Assembly (NCBI RefSeq): GCF_034262375.1
Contig: NZ_CP139558.1
Span: forward strand, 1,116,001 to 1,180,000
Direction of reading: 5' to 3'
DNA length: 64,000 nt
Origin: Mucilaginibacter sabulilitoris
GTDB lineage: Bacteria > Bacteroidota > Bacteroidia > Sphingobacteriales > Sphingobacteriaceae
The translations under genes and the position numbers were made by a program. The notes below the pieces were generated by a model. That model was not told the origin of the DNA. It did not search any database and worked only from the letters and a program-made list of their open reading frames with translations. Positions 9,634 to 18,550 of this stretch are shown here, piece after piece (positions within the stretch are counted from its first letter, which is position 1; every line of letters begins with the position of its first letter).

Positions 9634-12495
9634 TTATAGGTTAAACTTTAGTGTTACTTCTTTTCCTTCATAATTTATCTGCTGGGTATTAGTTGAATCA
9701 GAATTGAGGGGAACGGCCTTATCTTTCCGGATCAATACGATGTTAAACCTTCTCTTACTTAACATGCCGGGAAAGCCGCCCTGCCGCCCATGGATCGTCA
9801 GTGTTTTACTGGCCTCATTATAGCTTAGTTGTATAGTGCTGAAAGCACCTTTTTCATAGTTGTAGTTAATCCCTTCATCCTCATAAAGCGTGAAGTTGCC
9901 ATCTTTGCCGGCGTATACATACAGCGAGATAGGGTCGGCAGGTTTTTCGTCTGTATATTGCATATCAGGTCCAAAAGGAATGATTGAACCTTCTTTAATG
10001 TATACGGGTATGCGGTCATAGGGCGCATCAGCCCTTATGGTCTGACCGCCATAGGTATATTTGCCGTTGTATAGATTATACCAGCCATTACCTTGCGGCA
10101 AGTAAACATCTCTACTGGTGACGCCATATTGGCAAACCGGGTTAATGAGTAAAGCCGGGCCAAAAAGATATTCGTCTGCTATGTTCTTTACTTTTTCATC
10201 CCGCCCGTAATCCATGATCAGGCCGCGCATCAAGGTATAATCACGATGATATGCCATACCGGCCAGGCTATATATATATGGCATTAAGCGGTAGCGGAGT
10301 TTGTCATAAAAGAGCATGCTTTGATATGCCGGATGGTTTTCCGGCGCCACATTATAAATCTCACGGTAAGGGAACTGGCCGTGCACCCGAAATAAGGGAA
10401 CAAAAGAACCAAACTGGTACCAACGAGTCATTTGCTCGCGCCATTCGGCCAGGTCTCTTTCGTTTGGCTGCTCATACCGGTGCTCTACCGCAAAGCCTCC
10501 AATATCCATGGTCCAGTAAGGTATGCCCGATAAAGCAAAATTGATTCCTGCCGGTATCTGGTTTTTCATATCGTCCCAACGGGCGGCAATATCACCACTC
10601 CAGGTGGCGGCAGCATAGCGCTGCAACCCTGCATAAGCCGAGCGGGTTAAAAGGAATACGCGCGAATTGGGATTGGTGCTGCGTTGGCCTTCATAAATAC
10701 CTTTTGCATTTTGCAGCGGAAAAGCATTAAAATATTGTGTTGATGAACCTAAATAAGTGGGGTTCATAAAATCTTTACGGCTTTGTATACTCAGGTTAGA
10801 CGTAATATCCGGTTCTGAAGCATCCATCCACCAGGCATCTACCCCTTTGCTGTATAATTTTTTATTCATCAGGTCCCAAAAGGCTTCCCTGGCTTTGGGA
10901 TTATATGCATCGTAAAAAGTAGAGAAATACCCCTTGCCTATCCAATCCCGTTGGTGGTTTGCTATATTGCGTTTGTATAACCAGCCATTTTTATCAAAGT
11001 ATTGATAACTATTGATTCCTTCATAAAACTTTGGCCATACGGAGATCATAAAATGGGTATGGTACCGATCATGCAGCGTACCGATCATGCCGGTTGGATC
11101 AGGGAAGCGGGTTTCATCAAAGTCCTGGCTGCCCCATTGATCTTCTTTCCAGTATGACCAATCTTCCACAATGTTATCCAGCGGTATTTTTCTATCCCGG
11201 AATTCCTTTACGGTGTTTAGGATTTCTGCCTGGGTTTTATAGCGCTCACGGCTTTGCCAAAACCCCATTGCCCAGCGTGGCATCATGACAGCCTTGCCTG
11301 TAACGGTACGATAACCGCTGATCACATCATCGGCATTTTTACCGTATACAAAATAGTAATTGAGTTGATCACCAGACTCAGAGTCGAATGCATATTTATT
11401 TTGCTGCGCCTGGCTTAACGGTGCCAGCCATTTTAAGGCGATGAAGGATTCGTCAGCATCGGGGAACCACTCTATTTTAATAGGGTACTTTTTGCCTTTA
11501 ATCAGATCGATATTCAGCACAGCTGTACCGGGGTTCCAGCCCTGCCTCCAGCGATCGGCCAATAACTTCCCGTCGATCCAGATTTTTACATACCCCGCAT
11601 ATTTAAGCCAAAATTGATGACTTCCCGTATATGCAGATGCTATTGAGCCTGTCCAGCTTACTTTTCCCTCCCCTAATTTATAGCCCTGAGGAAAATTCTT
11701 CATGGTTTCCAGGGAAGAGTAATCGATGTCGGATTCAGCGCGCTGCGCAAAAACATGGGTTGTATCGATCTTTTTAGCGTAAGTGGCCGTTAGCCATCCT
11801 TCACTCCCGTCTGCTGCAAATAGTTTTAACCCTGATATAGGCTGATAATCACGTGTGTCGCCAAACTTGGTTAAAGAGTAGTTGTCCCATAGGATACCAT
11901 AATTTTTGCTGGACACCAGAAAGGGTACCGCTACCTCAGTATTATTTTGCAACAATTCCAGGTGCTGATTTTTGAAGTTTACAATCCCGTTTTGGTGCTG
12001 ACCTAAACCGTAGATAGCCTCATCAGCCTGACTATGAAAGCTTTGAATAATATGGTAAGAGCTTTCGCCATTGTTTGATATGGGAGTAAATGTACGCTCC
12101 GGATTTTCATTTAAAATAACTTTGCCGGATTTATCTGTAAAGCTCACTGTACCTGCTGGCAGCCATACGTGTACCGTAACTGATGACGTTGACAGCAATA
12201 GGTGGTTACCCTTTTGAACCACATGCCAGTTAACGGCTGGGGTTACGGGTTGTAACGCCATTAAACTTTGCTTAGAAGGAAAGGAATTTTCTGGAGTTGC
12301 GGTTACATGGATGATGTTATCAGAAACGACCTGTAGTCGGAGCAAGCGGGCGTCCTGGGTTGATTTTTGAGACAGGTTAACAACGATCCCGTCGGGTACT
12401 TTTTTATAAGTATCCTGGGCGACAGCATGCAGGCATAAAGCAGCAAAAAAAATAGTACAGGTACTCCATAGTACGTGTTTTACCATAGTTTTCAT
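9634..12495 (-). CDS. GH31 alpha-xylosidase-type enzyme with PA14 insert
   Basis: This is predicted to remove alpha-1,6-xylose from the non-reducing end of xyloglucan oligosaccharides. Signal peptide 1-27 (ends LHAVAQ). The GH31 N-terminal domain is interrupted by a PA14-like domain at about residues 255-365 (YTGSHQFWLKYAGYVKIWIDGK and after). The catalytic barrel carries the nucleophile Asp in DAWWMDASEPD (about D558) and the acid/base Asp in TWSGD (about D635). A PA14 insert is characteristic of Xyl31A-type xyloglucan alpha-xylosidases. The protein is 953 residues, normal for that group. The ATG ending at 12495 is chosen, because the extra upstream codon is a TTG. It is the first gene of the operon. 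Alpha-glucosidase activity is the main alternative. Confidence 0.88.
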   Translation of the reverse strand: MKTMVKHVLWSTCTIFFAALCLHAVAQDTYKKVPDGIVVNLSQKSTQDARLLRLQVVSDNIIHVTATPENSFPSKQSLMALQPVTPAVNWHVVQKGNHLLLSTSSVTVHVWLPAGTVSFTDKSGKVILNENPERTFTPISNNGESSYHIIQSFHSQADEAIYGLGQHQNGIVNFKNQHLELLQNNTEVAVPFLVSSKNYGILWDNYSLTKFGDTRDYQPISGLKLFAADGSEGWLTATYAKKIDTTHVFAQRAESDIDYSSLETMKNFPQGYKLGEGKVSWTGSIASAYTGSHQFWLKYAGYVKIWIDGKLLADRWRQGWNPGTAVLNIDLIKGKKYPIKIEWFPDADESFIALKWLAPLSQAQQNKYAFDSESGDQLNYYFVYGKNADDVISGYRTVTGKAVMMPRWAMGFWQSRERYKTQAEILNTVKEFRDRKIPLDNIVEDWSYWKEDQWGSQDFDETRFPDPTGMIGTLHDRYHTHFMISVWPKFYEGINSYQYFDKNGWLYKRNIANHQRDWIGKGYFSTFYDAYNPKAREAFWDLMNKKLYSKGVDAWWMDASEPDITSNLSIQSRKDFMNPTYLGSSTQYFNAFPLQNAKGIYEGQRSTNPNSRVFLLTRSAYAGLQRYAAATWSGDIAARWDDMKNQIPAGINFALSGIPYWTMDIGGFAVEHRYEQPNERDLAEWREQMTRWYQFGSFVPLFRVHGQFPYREIYNVAPENHPAYQSMLFYDKLRYRLMPYIYSLAGMAYHRDYTLMRGLIMDYGRDEKVKNIADEYLFGPALLINPVCQYGVTSRDVYLPQGNGWYNLYNGKYTYGGQTIRADAPYDRIPVYIKEGSIIPFGPDMQYTDEKPADPISLYVYAGKDGNFTLYEDEGINYNYEKGAFSTIQLSYNEASKTLTIHGRQGGFPGMLSKRRFNIVLIRKDKAVPLNSDSTNTQQINYEGKEVTLKFNL

Positions 12496-12593
12496 CAATT
12501 AGGGTTATAGTATCAAATTGGTTATGACCGATGAGCGGAAGCTTTTAATACCATTAGGGTAATAAGAAGATTCGCCATCGGTTTTTGAATGAA

Positions 12594-12631
12594 CAAAGCT
12601 ATATGCAGTAAAGCAATCGATTGTTTACAAA
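12594..12631 (-). promoter_or_regulatory. Candidate promoter of the GH31-SusCD-GH5 operon
   Basis: On the minus strand TAGCTTTG (complement of 12594-12601) matches the Bacteroidota -7 consensus TAnnTTTG. A TTTG that could serve as the -33 element is the complement of 12628-12631; the 26-base spacing is longer than the usual 19-21. The palindromic operator candidate lies between the two. The GH31 start is about 98 bases downstream. Confidence 0.45.
12613..12624. promoter_or_regulatory. Operator candidate 1: GCAATCGATTGT palindrome
   Basis: CAATCGATTG is a perfect 10-base palindrome with a central CG, the style of LacI/GalR-family operators. It occurs in the promoter region of the minus-strand operon. 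The same 12 bases recur at 13348-13359 before the divergent susC gene. The regulator itself is not in the window. Confidence 0.55.
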
Positions 12632-12644
12632 TAGGGACACAAAT

Positions 12645-12683
12645 GTTAATCTTATCTAATTAACTGTAAATTAGATTATTAAC
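12645..12683. promoter_or_regulatory. Imperfect AT-rich palindrome, possible regulator site
   Basis: The outer halves are GTTAAT and ATTAAC and the inner halves TCTAATT and AATTAGA, around a short centre. The symmetry spans 39 bases upstream of the candidate minus-strand promoter. It has no GC-rich stem or U-tract, so it is not a terminator. An operator or activator site is a reasonable guess. Confidence 0.35.
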
Positions 12684-12776
12684 TTGTGTTTTGCCCAAAT
12701 TTGTAGTGAAAGGGGAGAAAAGACAGCGTAAATGTCTTGCTAAATATCTGAAACTGATTATCAAAGGAGTTCTTAG

Positions 12777-13043
12777 GTGCCGTATAGCTGTATTCATAAA
12801 GATGTACAGGAAGGTTCGTTTTTGACCAATTTAGGAGGAAACCGGCATTGTGATGTTTTAACCAACTTAGAGACTTTTATAATAGAAACCTTATCGGGCA
12901 GTTCAGGCAACAGTGGTACAAGCTTTACAGATATTGATCTATCCTCATCTAAAGGGCGAGACGATATTCTGCGCACGATTGACCAGATACTGGATGACCT
13001 TCGATTTGCACGAAAAGAAGGATTGAGCAGCATGTTTAAATAA
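12777..13043 (+). CDS. Hypothetical small protein (88 aa)
   Basis: The frame starts at GTG and is preceded at 7-base spacing by AAAGGAG, an unusually good ribosome-binding site for this phylum. The product has no signal peptide or membrane segment. The middle is rich in Ser, Gly and Asn and the end is an amphipathic helix (GRDDILRTIDQILDDLRFAR). I do not recognise a family. It lies in the regulatory space between two divergent PUL operons, so it could be a small regulator, a decayed gene end, or a chance frame. A longer opposing frame (12794-13246) looks random. Confidence 0.35.
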   Translation: MPYSCIHKDVQEGSFLTNLGGNRHCDVLTNLETFIIETLSGSSGNSGTSFTDIDLSSSKGRDDILRTIDQILDDLRFARKEGLSSMFK

Positions 13044-13333
13044 CAATTAATCGGAAGCCTTCCGATAACGACGATGTATATAATTATTTGATAAGGTGTA
13101 TAAACCTGATGATATTCATATATGAATACAGTAGCTGTGTTGTATGTATAATTCGTTGTCGGTTGGATAGGTAATACCAATGAAAGAAGCCAATTAGAAA
13201 CATCTGTATACCTATTTATTAACAAATGGTACCTCCCCGGGCGCATTACTTATAGTTATTTTTGATTGCAGAAATGCTGATCACATAAGCCAATAAACTC
13301 ATTTTACATTTTTACAATTAACACCGATGTGTG

Positions 13334-13366
13334 TTTGGTTGCGTATCGCAATCGATTGTGAATTTG
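13334..13366 (+). promoter_or_regulatory. Candidate promoter of the second SusCD operon
   Basis: TTTG (13334-13337) and TGAATTTG (13359-13366, one mismatch to TAnnTTTG) are separated by 21 bases, which agrees with the Bacteroidota -33/-7 layout. The palindrome at 13348-13359 fills the spacer, the expected place for a repressor site. The susC start codon is about 57 bases further on. Confidence 0.5.
13348..13359. promoter_or_regulatory. Operator candidate 2: GCAATCGATTGT palindrome
   Basis: These 12 bases are identical to 12613-12624 and lie inside the promoter of the plus-strand SusCD operon. Two identical palindromes 735 bases apart, one at each divergent promoter, point to common control and possibly DNA looping. 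Confidence 0.55.
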
Positions 13367-13422
13367 TATTCGTGTTTATTTAACAATTAATGATACGTAT
13401 TAATAAACCAGAAAACCCAATT

Positions 13423-16400
13423 ATGAACATGAAAATTACCAATTTAACAAGGTTGCTTAAACCTGCCAGATTACGGCACCTGCTTATACTGCTGGTGTCT
13501 ATGAGTGCACTGCCAGTTATGGCACAAACAACTACCATTAAAGGGATCGTGACATCAGCCGACGATAACAGCCCACTTCCCGGAGTTACGGTAGTGGAAA
13601 AAGGAAAACAAAACGGTATAATTACAGGCACCGATGGTTCTTATTCACTTAATGCCCTTGAGGATGCTACCCTGGTGTTTTCTTTCATAGGATTCACAAC
13701 ACAGGAAATTAAATTAAACGGAAAAACTATACTTAACGTAAAACTACAGAGTGATAGCAGATCCCTCAGTGAAGTCGTGGTCATAGGTTATGGCACAGCT
13801 CGTAAAAAGGACTTGATAGGCTCGGTAAATGTGGTGGCCGCTAAAGATGCAGGCGCCAATACCAATACCAGTGCCGCACAGCTTCTTATAGGTAAGGCTT
13901 CCGGTGTGCAGGTATTAAATTCCAATGGCACCCCCGGTTCAAATGCCCAGATTATTGTACGCGGTACAGGCTCATTTACTAATGTGGAACCATTGTATGT
14001 GATTGATGGTATACAAGGCGATGCCAATCTTTTCAATACCATCAATCCGCAGGATATTGAGAATATCACCATTTTAAAGGACGCTGCATCCACAGCCATT
14101 TATGGTGTTGCTGCTGCTAATGGCGTGGTCATAGTTACCACTAAAAAAGGTAAAAGCGGCACCCCGCAAATATCATTTGACTCACAGGTCGGTACTTCAT
14201 CGGTCTGGAAGCAGCTTGATTTACTTAAGGCAAAAGATTATGTCAACCTTCTAACAGACATAGCCGTCACCAATAATCTTACGCCTCCGGCTAAATTAAG
14301 CACCCCTTATGTATCAGTTGATCGTACCGATTGGCAAAAAGCAATATTTAAAACAGCTTTATCTACCCAAAATAACGTAGGTGTCAGTGGGGGTAGCGAT
14401 AAGGTTACCTATAATCTGTCGGTCGGTTATTTAACTCAGGAAGCAATTGTTAAAGATTATAACCTGAAAAGGTTAAACAGCCGTTTTTCCTTGGACGAAA
14501 AGCTCGGTCGTTTTCATTTTGGCCAGAGCCTTAATCTTCGTTATACCCATACCAGCGGGCAAACCGCCAGTATATCTAATGCCATTACTTATGCTCCGTA
14601 TCAGCCCATATATGATCCCGCTATTCTGGGTGGTTACTCTATTCTCACCAATATTGATGATAACAGTAACGCGATAAATCCATTACAGGCCTTAGGCGTT
14701 CAAACATTATCCAGTAACGATCTGGTACTATACCCTCAGTTTTTTGGCGAAGTAAATATTGTCAAGGGTTTAACGATCAGGTCACAACTGGCGGGGGTAT
14801 ATGGCAATTCTACCAACGACTCATACCAGATACCTTATGTTACATCCAATAACCTGGCCTTTAGCCGCCAGGCCGGTCGTGCCTTTAACAGCTACTCTAA
14901 TTATACTTTTGAAAATTACCTGTCTTACAACCGTACTTTTGGCAGGCACAATATATCGTTAACAGCCGGTACCAGCTATATTGACGCAGGGTCAAGTAAA
15001 TACCTGAGCGTATTGGGTACAGGCATGTTAAATGATAACGTAAAGGATATAGGGGTGGCACCAACCATCACCAGTCAAGCCAACACATCTGGCTATTATA
15101 CGCAGTTTGGCCGAGCCATCTCTTATTATGGCCGGTTGATATATACATTTAACGATCGATATATATTATCAGGAAGCATCCGTCGTGATGGTTCATCAAA
15201 CTTTGGTCCGCAAAGCCGTTATGGTAACTTTCCAGGAGCCGGCTTTGCATGGCGTTTTACCGAAGAGGATTTTATAAAATCAACATTTCCGTTTATCAGT
15301 GATGGTAAATTACGCATAGGCTGGGGCCGTACCGGTAATAACAAATTTGGTTTAACTACAACGCAGGTATTCACCTTTGGCGGTTCACCAACTGGTAACC
15401 TGGTTTATTCATTTGGTCAGAATGAGGGATTTGTAAATGGTACCACGGTAACCTCCATTGCAAACCCGCTGTTAAGATGGGAGCAGACAGATCAAACTGA
15501 TGTCGGGCTTGATCTTGGTTTCCTGAATAACCAGCTAACGCTAACGCTTGATTATTATAACAGAAAAAGTAGCGGCCTGCTGGTGGCTATCCCGGTGCCA
15601 ACCAGTGTCGGGGTTGGCGGACTAAGCGGAATCAACAGTACGTTGATCACCAATGCCGCTGACGTACAAAATAAAGGTTTCGAGTTTCAGGTGGCCTATC
15701 GCGGCAAGGTTAATGACTTTAACTATAATGTAAGCGTAAATGGTGCTTATAATCAAAATAAAACATTGTCACTGGGTGCCCAATCGCCAACACCAATAAT
15801 TGGGGGATACTTTAGCAACTTAAATGGGATCACCTTAACACAACCCGGATCACCCATTGGCGCTTTTTATGGCTACAAGGTTGATCATGTAGCGCGCAAC
15901 CAGGCAGAAATTGATGCATTAAATGCTATGGCACGCCAAAAAGCCGGAGATCCAAGCGCCGTTTATCAGGCGGGTTTGTTACCCGGCGACTTTATATTCA
16001 AAGATCTTAACAATAATGGTACCGTTGATAGTAAAGACCAGAAAGTACTAGGTAGTCCTATTCCGAAGTTTATATATGGTTTTAATGCCGGAGCCTCTTA
16101 TAAAAACTTTGATCTGAACATTGTTATCTCCGGTGTTCAAGGGGTTCAACTGGTTAACTCACTTAAATTTGTCACTGACAATGCTTCAACCGGACATAAT
16201 GCTTCTACCGCCATTTTAAATCGATGGGAAAAACCGGGAGATGTCGCTTCTTTGCCAAGGGCAGGTCAGAACGTTACGGTGACAGGTAATTTGAGGCCTT
16301 CTGACTTTTTTGTTGAGAATGGTTCATACTTGAGGGCACGTAACATCACCTTAGGGTATACTTTCACCAAAGCCGCCTTGAAATCATTCTCGGGTAACGT

Positions 16401-16602
16401 ATTAAGCAGGTTACGGGTTTACGTTGCCGCTCAAAACCTATTTACTATTACTGGATATAAGGGGTATGATCCTGAAATAAGTACACAAACCAATGGAGGC
16501 GTCAACGGTGCCGCTACCGACTATATATTTAACCGCGGCATTGATGATGGGCAGATACCGCAACCACGTACATTCTTGGCGGGCGTTCAAGTTGGATTTT
16601 AA
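13423..16602 (+). CDS. SusC/RagA family TonB-linked outer membrane transporter (second PUL)
   Basis: The second SusC-like transporter. I start at the ATG at 13423, because this gives a good signal peptide (MNMKITNLTRLLKP, then a hydrophobic core ending in PVMAQ). An upstream ATG in frame at 13390 would put a polar extension in front. It has the usual regulatory-like domain, TonB-box segment SEVVVIGYG, plug signature (NGVVIVTTKKGK) and barrel. There is no STN domain. Its stop codon overlaps the ATG of the susD-like frame (TAATG). The divergent position and shared palindrome suggest it serves the same or a related plant polysaccharide as the minus-strand operon. No enzyme gene follows it before the insertion sequence, so the substrate cannot be read from neighbours. 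Confidence 0.94.
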   Translation: MNMKITNLTRLLKPARLRHLLILLVSMSALPVMAQTTTIKGIVTSADDNSPLPGVTVVEKGKQNGIITGTDGSYSLNALEDATLVFSFIGFTTQEIKLNGKTILNVKLQSDSRSLSEVVVIGYGTARKKDLIGSVNVVAAKDAGANTNTSAAQLLIGKASGVQVLNSNGTPGSNAQIIVRGTGSFTNVEPLYVIDGIQGDANLFNTINPQDIENITILKDAASTAIYGVAAANGVVIVTTKKGKSGTPQISFDSQVGTSSVWKQLDLLKAKDYVNLLTDIAVTNNLTPPAKLSTPYVSVDRTDWQKAIFKTALSTQNNVGVSGGSDKVTYNLSVGYLTQEAIVKDYNLKRLNSRFSLDEKLGRFHFGQSLNLRYTHTSGQTASISNAITYAPYQPIYDPAILGGYSILTNIDDNSNAINPLQALGVQTLSSNDLVLYPQFFGEVNIVKGLTIRSQLAGVYGNSTNDSYQIPYVTSNNLAFSRQAGRAFNSYSNYTFENYLSYNRTFGRHNISLTAGTSYIDAGSSKYLSVLGTGMLNDNVKDIGVAPTITSQANTSGYYTQFGRAISYYGRLIYTFNDRYILSGSIRRDGSSNFGPQSRYGNFPGAGFAWRFTEEDFIKSTFPFISDGKLRIGWGRTGNNKFGLTTTQVFTFGGSPTGNLVYSFGQNEGFVNGTTVTSIANPLLRWEQTDQTDVGLDLGFLNNQLTLTLDYYNRKSSGLLVAIPVPTSVGVGGLSGINSTLITNAADVQNKGFEFQVAYRGKVNDFNYNVSVNGAYNQNKTLSLGAQSPTPIIGGYFSNLNGITLTQPGSPIGAFYGYKVDHVARNQAEIDALNAMARQKAGDPSAVYQAGLLPGDFIFKDLNNNGTVDSKDQKVLGSPIPKFIYGFNAGASYKNFDLNIVISGVQGVQLVNSLKFVTDNASTGHNASTAILNRWEKPGDVASLPRAGQNVTVTGNLRPSDFFVENGSYLRARNITLGYTFTKAALKSFSGNVLSRLRVYVAAQNLFTITGYKGYDPEISTQTNGGVNGAATDYIFNRGIDDGQIPQPRTFLAGVQVGF

Positions 16603-16628
16603 TGATGAAAAATATTAAAGATATAATT

Positions 16629-18224
16629 ATGAAGAAGTATATTAAATATCTGTTGGTTGTGGCTTTACTGATTGCAACCGGGGGATGTAAAAAGAATTTG
16701 GATCTACAAAATAAAAGCGCTTACACTTACGATACCTATTTTACAAGTGATGCGGCTATCAATCAAGCCGTTATAGCCAGCTATGCTACTCTGTTACACA
16801 CAGGTTTGTGGGCCCGTGAATGGTACTATATTTTTGATTTACTCGGCTATGATGCCAAAAATGCCCAGCCGCTTCAAGGCGATCTTTTGGCCCTGGCACA
16901 GTATAATTTTGCGCCTAACCAACCACAGTTGGATGCCATGTGGTCATCACTATACCGATTAATTATGCGGTCAAATGTGGTGATCAACCGCGCCCAGGCC
17001 TGGGCACCAGCTAATACAAGTGAGCAAACTAACCAAAAGCAATATATTGCCGAAGCTAAATTTTTGAGAGCCTATGCTTACTTTAACCTGGTTAACTTAT
17101 ATGGTCGTGTACCCTTGCGTAAAGAATATATCCCTTTGCCAACGCCGGCCGAGGTTAATCTACCCCGCGCTGCTGTTGCCGATATATGGGCCTTTATTGA
17201 ACAGGATTTAAAAGACGCGGAAACGGATCTCCCGCTTTCCTATGCCGCTACCAGTTTTGGTCGTGCTACCAGGGGAGCCGCGGTTGCGCTGCTTGGTAAA
17301 TCATACTTGTATGAAAAAAAATGGGCCGACGCAGTTACTGAGCTGAGCAAATTGACTCAATCTCCATATACCTACGCATTAGCACCGGTGTATAATAACC
17401 TGTTTGACGACCCTAATCAAAATAGTCCCGCCTTGAACCCAGAAACTATTTTCCAGGTAATGAACCAGGCCTGGACCGATTGGGGGATTGGTAACCAGTA
17501 CGCCGCGTTTGGTGGTCAGGAAACATGGGGAGGAAAAGCAACCCACTCCGCCCGCGCGCAGGAATATGGCTTTAACGACTGGAACAACACGTATATTACC
17601 ACTACAGCTGTTAAAGCTTTTACATACACCAACCCACAAACCAATACAACTTATGTTGACCCGAGAGCGGCCTATACTTTTTATGGCGATGCGGCCAGTG
17701 GCGGTGAAACTCAGTACTGTCAGCAATGTTCAACCGGACCCGTAGCTTTTCCATATGCAACAGCTGGTTATAAATATTTAAAATACGAGTACTATAACAA
17801 AGTGGCGACTTATGGCGGTCCGCAAAGTGGTATTAACGGGCAAGTGATCCGCTATGCAGATGTATTGCTGATGCTTGCCGAAGCCTATATACAGCAGGGT
17901 AATACCGGAAGCCAGCCATTGACACTGATTAACCAGGTACGCAGCAGACCAAGCGTAAACGCCCCATTGTATAGTTCATTGGGCGGGCAGTCAGACGCTA
18001 TGACTATCCTGATGCGCGAAAGGCAATTGGAGCTAACCGGGGAGCAATCCCGTTATTTTGATCTGATACGCTGGGGAATTGCCCGGCAAACCATTAATTC
18101 GGAAAGGCAAATAGAAGATGGCACACAGCCTTTTCAGGATAAAAATATTTTATTACCGATCCCCCTGTCTGAAAAAAACTCAAACCCCAATGTTAGTAAT
18201 GATATAAGCAGTGATTGGAACTAA
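16629..18224 (+). CDS. RagB/SusD family nutrient-binding outer membrane lipoprotein (second PUL)
   Basis: The SusD partner of the preceding transporter. The ATG at 16629 yields a lipoprotein signal MKKYIKYLLVVALLIATGGC with the Cys at residue 20. In-frame ATGs at 16602 and 16605 are nearer the SusC stop and cannot be excluded as true starts. SusD landmarks include KQYIAEAKFLRAYAYFNLVNL, RYADVLLMLAEAYI and a C-terminal RERQLELTGEQSRYFDLIRW. The CQQC motif near residue 360 is unusual but not unknown. The terminator expected after this gene is interrupted by the insertion sequence. Confidence 0.92.
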   Translation: MKKYIKYLLVVALLIATGGCKKNLDLQNKSAYTYDTYFTSDAAINQAVIASYATLLHTGLWAREWYYIFDLLGYDAKNAQPLQGDLLALAQYNFAPNQPQLDAMWSSLYRLIMRSNVVINRAQAWAPANTSEQTNQKQYIAEAKFLRAYAYFNLVNLYGRVPLRKEYIPLPTPAEVNLPRAAVADIWAFIEQDLKDAETDLPLSYAATSFGRATRGAAVALLGKSYLYEKKWADAVTELSKLTQSPYTYALAPVYNNLFDDPNQNSPALNPETIFQVMNQAWTDWGIGNQYAAFGGQETWGGKATHSARAQEYGFNDWNNTYITTTAVKAFTYTNPQTNTTYVDPRAAYTFYGDAASGGETQYCQQCSTGPVAFPYATAGYKYLKYEYYNKVATYGGPQSGINGQVIRYADVLLMLAEAYIQQGNTGSQPLTLINQVRSRPSVNAPLYSSLGGQSDAMTILMRERQLELTGEQSRYFDLIRWGIARQTINSERQIEDGTQPFQDKNILLPIPLSEKNSNPNVSNDISSDWN

Positions 18225-18352
18225 TAAGATAACATATTTTTTTCAACTCACCGCGTCATCTATTGCGTTCTTAGATTGAAAGCTTTTAATAATTAATAAT
18301 GGGCGGTATTTGAATATAGGTCATGTCCCGCCCATTCTGCTGAAAACTAAAG

Positions 18353-18366
18353 AGCCTTACTGAAAA
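18353..18366 (+). terminator. Left half of the SusCD terminator, split by the insertion sequence
   Basis: AGCCTTAC (18353-18360) and the bases TGAAAA lie left of the element. The complementary arm GTAGGGCT followed by six T (20111-20123) lies right of it. Rejoining them gives an 8-bp stem with one G-T pair, a 6-base loop and a U-tract: a standard rho-independent terminator. The element is inserted in the loop, and the loop sequence is the duplicated target. Confidence 0.75.
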
Positions 18367-18384
18367 GGAGGGCACTGAAAAAGT
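18367..18384 (+). repeat. Left terminal inverted repeat of the IS
   Basis: GGAGGGCACTGAAAAAGT matches the reverse complement of 20087-20104 at 17 of 18 positions. It is preceded by the TGAAAA target duplication. Confidence 0.85.
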
Positions 18385-18405
18385 AGTGCAATAAAACGAA
18401 TTACG

Positions 18406-18450
18406 AAAAGCGATCAAGAGAAAAGGCAACTTTTACTTGGTCGCTTTTTT
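18406..18450 (+). terminator. Terminator inside the IS left end
   Basis: AAAAGCGATCAAG pairs with CTTGGTCGCTTTT (one G-T wobble), and the right arm runs into a T6 tract. It can stop plus-strand transcription coming from the SusD gene. It may also act weakly on the transposase transcript from the other side. It could functionally replace the terminator the element broke. Confidence 0.7.
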
Positions 18451-18550
18451 GTTCTGATTGCTTTTGTGTGGGTGATTTAATGTGGATAATACGGGCCTAT
18501 AGGAGTTTGGGGAGTGCAAAAAACGGCTAAATACCTCTTTTTATTGTTTT

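Noticed and set aside
12794..13246. 150-codon minus-strand frame in the inter-PUL gap
   Set aside because: It has no start context or recognisable composition, runs antisense to the better-supported 88-codon frame, and its N-terminal part reads like random translation of AT-rich DNA.
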